Assembly: GCA_028565635.1 (NCBI GenBank)
Contig: JAOXYB010064500.1
Location: 6,422-19,633 of the forward strand
DNA length: 13,212 nt
Direction of reading: 5' to 3'
Source: Phoronis ovalis
Lineage: Eukaryota; Phoronida; Phoronidae
The notes beneath the pieces were generated by a model that did no database searches, was not told where the DNA came from, and worked only from the letters and a program-made list of their open reading frames with translations. The position numbers and the translations under genes are program-made. Positions 1 through 7,679 of the stretch are shown here, piece after piece (the first letter of the stretch is position 1; every line of letters starts with the position of its first letter).

Positions 1-743
1 CAAACTGGAGCTGTTAAGCTTTTAAAATACCAATTAAAAATTAATAAACATCAGTTTTTGAATACAAAATTTTCAAAAACCTATATATTGCAAATGAGCA
101 TGCAATGTTCACCTCCAACTGTCCCTATAGCTGTATTGTAACGTTTGTCTCGGCATTTTAAACTGTGATGAAGTGACTTTCTTGCAAGGAGCAATTTTTC
201 ATAATTCGAGAAATTAAAGTAGAGAATTTGCGTAAACTCGAAGGGCGCGGTATTTGACTGTTTGCGAACCATTCTTTCATAGCATATCTCGCTTGATCGT
301 TTACGTGACGCTTTCTTCTTATACGGAAATGACTGCGAATAATTATCAGAAATATATAATTACAAAAGTCACTAAGACAAAACATAAATGTCATTTAGCC
401 ATGATAATGCATTTTAAAACAAATACATTTTTCATCAAATACTTGTTTTTTCATCATTTTCTTTAATTAATGTCAGTGTAAGAAAGGTGGTATCATGTAC
501 CTTTTCGTGAACACCTGATTTCAAATGCATTGTTTTAATATGTAATTTACATTACTGTATCAGAATGAACCAAGATAATTATGAATAATTCCACAAAGGA
601 ATATGTAATTTTTATTGTTTTGATTCAAAGTGTATTAATGAAGAAAAAATACAACTCTGTCAGCGGAAGAATTTCTATTGTCTTGTAAATGAACTTCAAA
701 GATTGTGGTAGGTAAAGGTATTTGTTTTAAGGATAGAAACTTG

Positions 744-767
744 ACGTCTTCAATTCATTGGAGACGT
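744..767. repeat. Short hairpin, 10-bp stem and TTCA loop
   Basis: ACGTCTTCAA (744-753) pairs with TTGGAGACGT (758-767) across a 4-nt loop. Nine pairs are Watson-Crick and one is T-G, which would be a G-U wobble in a plus-strand RNA. No gene or T-run follows that would make it a terminator. Confidence 0.5.
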
Positions 768-1768
768 GGAGGCATTTAATGACGGGAAATGAAAAATTTC
801 TTTTTTACAGTTCTGTTTTGTAGTACAATGACAAAAACAATTTTATAAAGAAGGTCGCTGAATTATCCGGAATGAAAAGTACGAACACGCTTACTTTACA
901 AGTTTCGGAATTGGGTGAAAAGATATTTATTGTTTTTGAAACAAATATGACAACTTTTGACATGTTTATCTCAATACAAAACATGTATAAAGTTCAAATG
1001 ATTTTCGTTTTTGTTTTTGATATTTGCATAAAAGCTGAAACAATAATGTGCATAATAACAAAGTCAGCGGTTATTCGCTAGCCGCGTAATTGTATCGCAT
1101 TTTCATGTAAAACGATACAAAGTCAAATCGCTTGCTGTGTTAACAGTACAATAAAATAAGTAGAAATAAGATTATTATTTGTACGAATTGGATTCACAGT
1201 TGATGGCTAATCAATAGTCTCTGAGCTATAAGTCTATCATTATATTCGCCAGCATGAAAGTGCCTTGAGTTAAAACGGAGATGAAGTTTAATTGAATTCC
1301 GGTATAAGTATTACTTTTTCCATTATCTGAACGAAGAAGAAGGAAAATTATCAGAAATTATCTTTAATTTTCTGCTGTTGTAGATTTCCACATAGCACGA
1401 AATATTTCCTTTTTCAATATTTTTCAACTATGTTTACAGTTGGATGTCCGGGATTTCCGCACCACGAGTTATAGTCATAAATGCTGCGATGCACGGAAAA
1501 ATACGATTCAATATTTTTTGACAGATGAATTAACTTTAATATTTGTATTTTGCAAAATAACAAACATGATATTTTACGCTTTTCATTGAAATCGATCTTT
1601 GAATTCTATTTATGTTACTAAACATTTTAAGTCAAATTTGACGTGAATGCAGCTTAAACGTTATGACATTTACATTAAACTCTTGAAGTAACAATAGAAA
1701 GCGCGTTTAAGTATAAATCACCATAAACTATATATGACTTTTGTACTCAATTGAAAATAATCAATTTT

Positions 1769-1784
1769 CGTTACCATAGTAACG
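1769..1784. promoter_or_regulatory. X-box-like palindrome (RFX site)
   Basis: GTTACCATAGTAAC (1770-1783) fits the RFX X-box consensus GTNRCC-N(0-3)-RGYAAC exactly, with a 2-nt spacer, and the outer C/G pair extends it to 16 bp. RFX factors bind such sites in ciliary and neuronal gene promoters. No coding exon is visible nearby on either strand, so its target, if any, is outside the window or is the ETS gene. Confidence 0.35.
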
Positions 1785-3029
1785 GCAGTAATTACAATAC
1801 AGAACACTAACTACAGGGCAGAATTATTCATTTTTATTTATACAAAGTGTCGATTTTTTTTCTGATGACTATTAGCGTACTTTGAAAAAGCACTCCGTGA
1901 TATATCTTCTCACTTCCTTCCATCAACTTGTCATGAGTAATGTGAAAATTCCGCTATAAAATTGTTACCAGTTCCTAACTATCTTAACTTCAGGATGTGA
2001 CAGTTGTAATACAAAAAGGAAGAGGTAGAAAATTGTGCAGGTTTAAATAAATTAAGTATCTAACGGATGGCGATAAGATGTCATTTATAACATCTGAATT
2101 ACTATTCCTTCCCGAACTTGTACGATGGAAAACGATTAATTATATGCATTCATGGCATAAAAAATAAACCGTTTTTAAATGTTTTCATATGCTTTAGTTT
2201 ATTAAAACGAATTATTTCTTTATAATCTCGAATTAATTTTGCAACAAGTGAGAGAAACTATACCAGCAAACAACACCAGTTATCTCCTGGATCTGGCACT
2301 CTCACGGCCTTTTATGAATTTAAGTATTTAACCCAGCGACACATGGCTTTCTTTTAATTTTGAAGCTAAGTTTTGTATGTTTGGGTATATAATGTTGAAG
2401 ATATTATTAATCATGATTCCATTTCAAACAAAATAAAACTATATAACTACGCAAAATTATCATTATTGACCACTCTTCGATGTGGACACTCTCTGTAGAA
2501 TTGTGCTACTCTTTTACGTTTGAAACCAATTCTACGCGTAATTATTCTTAATTTTTCCTATTTTTTTTTTGTTTAAATGTAGAAATAAGATAATTTCGTT
2601 GTGTCCAGTGGTTAATTATTCAGTGTTAACGATATATGCATGTATGCGAAGAAGTAAGAGAAAATACACAGGAGTATATGTTTATCCCAAAATAATTTAT
2701 TTTTCTCCATTTAGAATGTAAATATTATTTTAAAAACAACATAAATTGAACTATATTCAAAAATAAATTGATCGTCAATAGACAACCAGCACTGGCTCGG
2801 TAGAGGTACGTAAATACTATATACATGGCATTAGATGTCAAAAGACAACTTATCAAATTAGAATTAAACCTTTTCAGTGGATATGAAAAATAAATTAAAT
2901 GAAAAACATTTATTTTCTATCCACGGTCGTCTTTCAACATTTTTAAAACATATCGCAAAACTGTATTTATGCGAAAAAATACTTGACACTTAGGTAGGTG
3001 ACTTTATAATATACAATGAAGTATTTTAA

Positions 3030-3035
3030 TTTATT
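3030..3035 (-). terminator. Likely polyadenylation signal AATAAA
   Basis: This is the first canonical AATAAA on the minus strand after the stop codon, giving a 3' UTR of roughly 300 nt. A T-rich stretch follows near 2985-2973 on the minus strand and could serve as the downstream element. Further AATAAA motifs at 2914-2909 and 2701-2696 could give longer 3' UTRs. In AT-rich DNA the motif alone is weak evidence. Confidence 0.45.
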
Positions 3036-3329
3036 AACCTAGAAAAAATAACATTGAAATGTCTCTACGTATGCCAATTAAAAGCATTTATAGTTACTTA
3101 GTAATATGTACAGTATTGCACTTTTCATAAGGCACAGGCGGGAGCCAATGTGATGTTCAGTAGCTATTTTTGTTCTTGATAGTATACAAAGCAGTCTTGA
3201 AACGGCTTCAATCATTTTTCGTTTCACTAAAAGATGATCGAAATCAGTAGTATCACAGGAATCAGTCAAGTAAGCGAAACACGCGATGGTACTTATGCCT
3301 TGGAGATCATGATTAAAAATTGAAAAATT
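3036..3329 (-). other. Predicted 3' UTR of the ETS gene
   Basis: The sequence between the TAA stop and the first AATAAA has no continuation of the reading frame and no recognised structure. A short antisense frame and a 63-codon minus-strand frame in this stretch look like chance openings. Confidence 0.45.
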
Positions 3330-3874
3330 TTACGAATAATATGGTGACGGAATGTGTGACGTCATATGCCCAGCCGGGTGGTGCGAGATCGGGTGATGGG
3401 AGTAGATATTGGTGCTCGTCATGCTAGCAGTTGGTGACCAGTATTGAGATGGCGGTGGAAACAAGCCCGGCGTTGATGATGACATGTGACTGTGTGCATG
3501 CGCATTCATAAAATTCAGTTTAGCTGTATTATGATAACTAGACATAAAAAAGTCTTGTTGGTATTTGTATGCTGTTGGATCCGCTGTAGCGGGTTGCATA
3601 GCCTGAGCTAATCCAGCGAAATCAAATTTGTAAGCATAGCGTTTACCGTGGACTTTTGTCATAATGTTCTTATCATAGTAATAACGTAATGCTCGACTTA
3701 GTTTGTCATAGTTCATATTTGGTTTGGATTTTCGTTCTCCCCATCGTCTTGCTACTTCGTCTGGGTCGACAAGTTTGAACTCTCCGTTCGTTCCTTCCCA
3801 CGTGATGAAACTAACATTTTGACTGTCTGATAAGAGCTCTAACAAAAACTGCCATAGCTGGATTTGGCCACTTC
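3330..3874 (-). CDS. Terminal coding exon: ETS DNA-binding domain and C-terminal tail
   Basis: The acceptor is the T-rich run ending TTAG at 3875, and the exon opens with GA, completing a Gly codon split in phase 1. Translation continues [17 protein letters not shown], the canonical start of an ERG/FLI1 ETS domain. Numbering from the ATG at 6623, the domain runs from about residue 72 to 153. The three conserved tryptophans are W75, W93 and W112. The recognition helix [13 protein letters not shown] has DNA-contacting arginines R128 and R131, and the wing region [13 protein letters not shown] follows. After the domain come GLAQAMQP and YKY(x)nSYH(x)nKLNFM blocks that parallel ERG/FLI1, then a His/Ser/Pro/Met-rich tail ending SPYYS and a TAA stop. 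Reading this exon alone from TTG at 3845 as a start is wrong, because the frame continues upstream to the splice site. The ERG-subfamily assignment is very secure; the exact orthologue is not. Confidence 0.95.
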
Positions 3875-4509
3875 CTAAAAAAACAACACGTCATTTAACA
3901 AGGTTGTGTTTTATCCACTAAGTTAAGAGAGTTCTGAAATTGCAAACGGTATCAGTTCCGTATCAGTTGTAGACATCATGCGCCGTTAACACTATGTGTG
4001 AGACATCTTGAGATGAAAACATGCTACTCTTAGAAGTCAACACGACGCTCTTATAATAAAAAGGTCATTCATTGAATGTTGCTGCATGCCTACTGTCACC
4101 TCGGATTGTCGTATTTTTACGCAAGTGTATTTATTGAAATGAACTCGCAATAATGAAACCATTAATAACATGTTTGCCTATTTCACAAAGGATGTGATAC
4201 GTAATATGCCGTTTTAGATAAGTTTAGCACTTGTTAGTGAAGTGACAATAAGGAAAAACTAAGATTATCGCTTATTATGCGAACTTATTTCAAACATCCT
4301 GTAAAGGTGTTTACCGTTATTCATGTTTACATGTTGACATGTTTGTTTTAACGAGTTTGAAAATACATAGTTTGAATAACCGTTTTAAGAAAAATCCCGT
4401 CTTGGCAAATTTAGTTTTCAAGAAAATGAAAAATTTCACGGTTGTATGTATCTGCTTGCCTCTAGTGTTAGTAATTGCACTGATCTAGTAACAGTAGTAC
4501 TGCTCTTAC

Positions 4510-4584
4510 CTTGAGGTCTCCAGTATTGCGGATTTGTTCCTGGTTCAGTCTTTGTCATAGGAGGCAGCGAATTGTGATTGTATC
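4510..4584 (-). CDS. 75-nt internal coding exon before the ETS domain
   Basis: On the minus strand an acceptor ending TTATAG (4585) precedes GATACAATC, and the exon ends CTCAAG followed by the consensus donor GTAAGAG (4509). The frame is phase 1 on both sides. It adds YNHNSLPPMTKTEPG, then TNPQYWRPQ and a split Gly leading straight into SGQIQLWQF. The segment is the Pro/Gln/Asn-rich linker found before the ETS domain in ERG proteins. Its P-x-x-K-T-E stretch resembles the linker PKTE of vertebrate ERG. Because its length is a multiple of three and both junctions are phase 1, it could be skipped without breaking the frame. Splice sites and frame agree, so I am confident it is coding. Confidence 0.87.
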
Positions 4585-4780
4585 CTATAAAATTCAAGAT
4601 CTGCTTGTAATGTTTAGAATGTATACATTTGGCATATTTGAAAATACTGTATTACTGTAAGCTGCTTATACTTGATACACTGTACGTCAAAAGGAAATTT
4701 AGGAACACGTAAACTATAATATGGCAGTACGAAAGATAAGACTTGCGTCTAAATAGTTTTAAGTAGTAAAATGTACAAAC

Positions 4781-4831
4781 CTTGATTCTGGTTGCTCTGG
4801 GGAGACCATGCTGTTTTTGCGTAAGCTGCGT
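4781..4831 (-). CDS. 51-nt internal coding mini-exon
   Basis: The acceptor is TATTTGTAG (ending 4832) after a T-rich tract. The exon ends AATCAAG followed by donor GTTTGTAC at 4780, a GTTTG donor that is weaker than the GTAAG donors of the other two introns. It codes a split Asp, then AAYAKTAWSPQSNQNQ, and a G that starts the next split Gly. It is phase 1 at both ends and 17 codons long. The translated piece is a low-complexity linker with no known domain; its support comes from the matching splice phases and from continuous reading between the flanking exons. The weak donor and symmetric phases make it a candidate cassette exon. Confidence 0.8.
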
Positions 4832-5213
4832 CTACAAATAAAAATACAGGGAATTCAAAACACACCCAGGTGAAATAAATACAATTATAAGGAACCATGC
4901 GCTTTTATAAACAATAGTTATCTGCCTGGATAATCATCTTGTTGATACAATTTGATTTGATGTATTCGTCTTACATTAAAAAAATGAAATAATGAAAGAC
5001 CACCTTGTCGGGGTATATCCTTTCAGTTACAAGAAATATGTTAAGAGAGGCCAAAGAATAGAGTTTAATTATGACATAAGTAGATGTTAGTAATGATGAC
5101 AAGTTTATCACCACTTGAGAGACGTACTTCAATGCCTATCACAAAATGTTAACAGGGTAAATAGTAATTGTATATGCTCCTCACATAATCCTACAAATAT
5201 GGTGTAACATGGG

Positions 5214-5700
5214 ATGGGAACATTTTGATAAAAAGTTGATCTATCTTATACTGAATATCTGACGCAAAATGTTCTTATTGTATTTCATATAACGGTTTGT
5301 TTTTATTTATTTACAAATGTCGTTTCAGAAAAATATATCACGTACTTCTTGCTTATTGCCCGAATAAAAAAAATAAATACAGTATAAAGTATTTAAATAC
5401 CCTACCAAATAAACGTTGTTAATTATTCAAAAATGTTTGTGTATACGTTTTAATTTATGGGAAAATCTAGATAAGATGTTGATCTATCGATATATCTGAC
5501 GCAAAAAGTTCTTATTGTATTTCATATGGCGCTTTGTTTTTATTTATGTTGATTTACAAATGTCGTTTCAAAAAATAAATATCAATTCTAGCTTATTGTC
5601 CGAATTTAAAAAATATATACGTTATAAAGTATTTAATATAACCCTACTAATTAACATTGTTAATTGTTCAAAAATGTTTGTGTATATGTTATAATTTATA
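5214..5700. repeat. Tandem duplication, period about 243 bp, two copies
   Basis: Copy one (about 5214-5456) and copy two (about 5457-5700) abut directly. Shared blocks in the same order include GTTGATCTATC (5235 and 5478), TCTGACGCAAAA, TTCTTATTGTATTTCATAT, ACAAATGTCGTTTCA, GCTTATTG(C/T)CCGAAT, TATAAAGTATTTAA and AAATGTTTGTGTATA (5431 and 5672). The period drifts from 243 to 241 through small indels and there are many substitutions, so the duplication is old. A degenerate fragment of the internal AAATGTC...TTGCTT part may continue at about 5700-5732. No coding capacity and no transposon ends were seen. Confidence 0.85.
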
Positions 5701-6110
5701 AATGTCAATTCAGACTATAAATATCTTGCTTTCCTGTTAGGACTTACAACGTCTTATTTTTTTGCCAAAAAACTTAGAAAAACAGAATATAGATACTATG
5801 TTTTGAAAGAATGTTACCCCAAACAGAGTCAATCAACAGATTCCAAGAAAAATATCTCCTCTGTAATACCGAATGAATGAATCTAATCATGTACTTCAAT
5901 ACACATACATCGAATTTTGCATTTTCATTTCTTGTGTTCATGTTGACTTTATGATGGATAGTTTTTTTTAAATCAAATCCATTCTCTGTGTGTTTCAAGT
6001 TTAGTGAATTGAAGTCTTGTTAACATGAATTTTAATATTAAGTGGTTGCAATTCAACTTATAGTAAGGACAGAAATAATCAGTGGCCGTCTGTTGGATTG
6101 TACGTACTAT

Positions 6111-6126
6111 AGATAAGATAAGATAA
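6111..6126 (+). promoter_or_regulatory. Triple GATA motif in intron 1
   Basis: AGATAAGATAAGATAA holds three overlapping AGATAA units, each the core GATA-factor site. It is followed by an AT-rich ATTTTATTTAT stretch. It may be an intronic GATA-bound element. It may instead be a relic of the simple-sequence 3' end of a retroelement, since short GATAA-type repeats next to AT-rich DNA occur at such ends. The sequence alone does not decide. Confidence 0.4.
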
Positions 6127-6547
6127 ATTTTATTTATATTACATGTATCATATCATATATTACATATAAAACATCCAAAGCTATGAATGCGTATATAATA
6201 CACCCAAACAGAAATGTTCGGTTTTATTTATTAAGTACACGTGAACAAAATATTATATTTTCAAATAAATTTTATAATATAATTGCATATTCTGATTGTA
6301 AATATTTTATTTTTTTCTAGACCTACACTGGGCCATATATTGAAATTTTTCTTAGATAATAATATAAAATATTGGAACTACTATTTTTCTTCACACCACC
6401 CATAGTACACCATTGCGCCTAAAAATACATTTCATGAGTGCAAACCGTTGAAAAACTGATTATGACACATCCATTATAAAAACATTTAAAGCGAACCATT
6501 TCAGCATGTTTTCCTCAGTATTACCTACTACATTATTAATAACTTAC

Positions 6548-6623
6548 CTGGAAACATCATGCTGGGTAAACCTCCAAACGCACACGCTCTGTAATAATCT
6601 TGCTGCTGTTTTATGCCTTGCAT
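6548..6623 (-). CDS. First visible coding exon (possible initiator ATG)
   Basis: The strong donor CCAG|GTAAGTT lies at 6548/6547. Upstream is an open frame starting at ATG 6623: MQGIKQQQDYYRACAFGG, then LPSMMFP, with a final G that makes the split Asp with the next exon. A purine (A) sits at -3 of the ATG. The 57 nt between the predicted initiator and this ATG contain no other ATG and have an in-frame TGA at 6656-6654, which fits a true start. The alternative is an internal exon. Weak acceptors exist at GATTCAG (AG at 6650-6649) and at TGCAAG (AG at 6619-6618), the latter with a short T/C tract and giving phase 1 like the other introns. In that case the protein continues into exons beyond the window. 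The coding call is firm; the start call is moderate. Confidence 0.78.
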
Positions 6624-6680
6624 TATTTTAAGAAACAAATTCCTTGATCTGAATCAAACTTCCTTTGAATTAAAAACACT
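6624..6680 (-). other. Predicted 5' UTR of the short ETS transcript
   Basis: This is the sequence between the initiator A (6680) and the ATG at 6623. It has no upstream ATG and one in-frame TGA. It contains AGGAAGT (6664-6658 on the minus strand), a good match to the GGAA-core site bound by ETS proteins. The boundaries depend on the promoter prediction and are not proven. Confidence 0.4.
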
Positions 6681-6711
6681 GATTTGTGATAGAAATAATG
6701 ATATATTTATA
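6678..6711 (-). promoter_or_regulatory. TATA box plus initiator for the ETS gene
   Basis: TATAAATA (6711-6704) is followed by TCAGT (6682-6678). The initiator A at 6680 is 31 nt from the first T of the TATA box, the spacing expected for a TATA/Inr core promoter in animals; TCAGT is the invertebrate-type initiator. A forkhead-like GTAAACA (6712-6718, plus strand) abuts the TATA box. The position, 57 nt upstream of the ATG and with no intervening ATG, supports use. AT-rich DNA yields chance TATA boxes, so transcription start data are needed. Confidence 0.5.
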
Positions 6712-6746
6712 GTAAACATGTGTCTTGTGCCATTGAGCCTTATTAT

Positions 6747-6799
6747 CCAATCAACAACTGGAGTAGCTAATTACGTCTTCCTATTGGTTGTTAATTACG
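6747..6799 (-). promoter_or_regulatory. Proximal promoter: CCAAT boxes and TAATTACG pair
   Basis: An inverted CCAAT box (CCAAT on the plus strand, 6747-6751) lies about 70 nt upstream of the predicted start. A direct CCAAT box (minus strand, 6787-6783) lies about 105 nt upstream. Between and beside them are an E-box CAACTG (6755-6760) and two copies of TAATTACG at 6768-6775 and 6792-6799, a homeodomain-type core with a half-CRE-like tail, spaced 24 bp apart. Another CCAAT (minus, 6926-6922) and an NK2-type TTAAGTGG (6943-6950) lie farther out. The spacing suits NF-Y-type activation; factor identities are inferred. Confidence 0.42.
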
Positions 6800-7543
6800 C
6801 CGGTTTATTATTATTCATAGCAAAACAAACAGACATCGGCACGTGGCTGGGAGACGGTTAGCACAGCATAAAAAGTTTAGCGTTCGCTTTCTCATGTAAT
6901 CTGACAGGTCCTTGGTTTTTGATTGGTTTTTCGCGCTATGTGTTAAGTGGCTGGCCGTTGTAATGCGTTAATAGTGTGATTTGGAAGTGAAATGAATTTT
7001 AAAAAGCGTTGTGCTTTATACAATTTGCAATCATCACGTTTGACAATAATAAATTATAAACATTTGAAATTATTTTGTGATGTACATGTTATCGTTAGCT
7101 TTAGAGGAGATGTTTACTTTTCGTTCTTCAAAATTAAAACTAAAAATAAAATATCCGTGAGATTATCTCGGGAAACAAATTTGTTGTCAGAATCAAAAAC
7201 TTACAAAGTTTTTCAAAATATCTTGACACGTAACTCTCATAGAATATATACGTATACTTTTGTAATTTATAATTTATATTTGTAATTTAAATAAAACCGG
7301 TGATCCTGTAAATAAAAATCAGTGTAAACATAATATTTGCGTAAAACAAGTTATTGAGCAAGCGGCAAGTTTCATTAGAATTTCCTGGGAAAATATAGTT
7401 AAAGTCAATATATGCTATGCCATTAACCATTGTTACTTCGCAAACTCCTGCAAGTATATCGGAAAATTGGAGAAATTATGGAATTTTGATCTATTGTTGT
7501 AATGTTGTATAGTCCACATGTAATGCATTAATAAACTACAGGA

Positions 7544-7679
7544 AGGTAGCTCATTAATTAGTAGCGTCCTTTTCGGCAGTGTTAAAGATAATTAGCGCTA
7601 CAGGCCCTAAATAGCAAAATTTTAATTTTTTTCTGAAATTAAAATTTTTATTCAGTTTTATAGGGAAGATGAGCTACCT
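7544..7679. mobile_element. MITE-like element with nested inverted repeats
   Basis: Perfect 11-bp terminal inverted repeats AGGTAGCTCAT (7544-7554) and ATGAGCTACCT (7669-7679) enclose a 136-bp segment without coding capacity. Inside, CCCTA (7605-7609) pairs with TAGGG (7661-7665). A 13-bp perfect arm AAAATTTTAATTT (7616-7628) pairs with 7636-7648 across a 7-nt loop, so the right half folds as a long hairpin. A GA dinucleotide flanks both ends, but this is too short to be a convincing target-site duplication. The architecture fits a non-autonomous DNA transposon; I do not recognise the family. Confidence 0.5.

Larger units (their letters stand above)
1..2990. other. 3' flanking non-coding DNA
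   Basis: This AT-rich DNA is downstream of the ETS gene. Open frames of 63-78 codons near 81-466 and 872-1081 lack domain signatures, overlap on opposite strands and have AT-driven codon content, so I do not call them genes. The only distinct items are an X-box-like palindrome (1769-1784) and a short tight hairpin (744-767). No tRNA, transposon ends or tandem arrays were seen. Confidence 0.6.
4832..6547 (-). other. Intron 1, 1716 nt
   Basis: The donor GTAAGTT follows the exon at 6548 and the acceptor TTTGTAG ends at 4832. The intron is AT-rich. It contains a tandem duplication (5214-5700) and a triple GATA motif (6111-6126). A 74-codon frame inside (5774-5998, minus) has no recognisable signature and is treated as chance. 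Confidence 0.8.
3330..6680 (-). other. ERG/FLI1/FEV-type ETS gene, transcribed span (4 exons)
   Basis: Gene span from the predicted initiator (6680) to the stop codon (3330), with the 3' UTR continuing to about 3015. It joins four coding pieces of 76, 51, 75 and 545 nt, separated by introns of 1716 nt (6547-4832), 196 nt (4780-4585) and 635 nt (4509-3875). Each intron begins GT and ends AG on the minus strand, and all three are phase 1. The joined frame is open and gives 248 residues ending in the ETS domain and an ERG-like tail. The ERG group comprises nuclear sequence-specific DNA-binding factors recognising GGAA cores. In vertebrates they act in blood, endothelium and mesoderm (ERG, FLI1) or in serotonergic neurons (FEV). 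No PNT domain is coded in the window. I cannot tell from this sequence whether the gene is an ERG/FLI1 or a FEV orthologue, so I give no symbol. Confidence 0.85.

Noticed and set aside
3357-3364. Perfect CRE palindrome TGACGTCA
   Set aside because: It lies inside the coding exon, where it encodes part of the H-M-T-S-H stretch. Codon constraint explains it as well as regulation does.
3330-3845. Stand-alone 171-residue protein starting at 3845
   Set aside because: The first codon is TTG inside the ETS motif LWQFLLELL. The frame continues upstream to a clear acceptor at 3875, so this is part of a spliced exon.
6613-6861. Plus-strand 82-codon frame over the ETS promoter
   Set aside because: It lies antisense to exon 1 and the promoter, has no domain signature, and its hydrophobic stretch follows from AT-rich TTA/ATT codons.
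6992-7285. Plus-strand 97-codon frame, the longest in the upstream flank
   Set aside because: The composition is driven by AT content (Lys, Ile, Phe, Tyr, Asn), with no motif, no matching splice sites examined in frame and no recognised homology.
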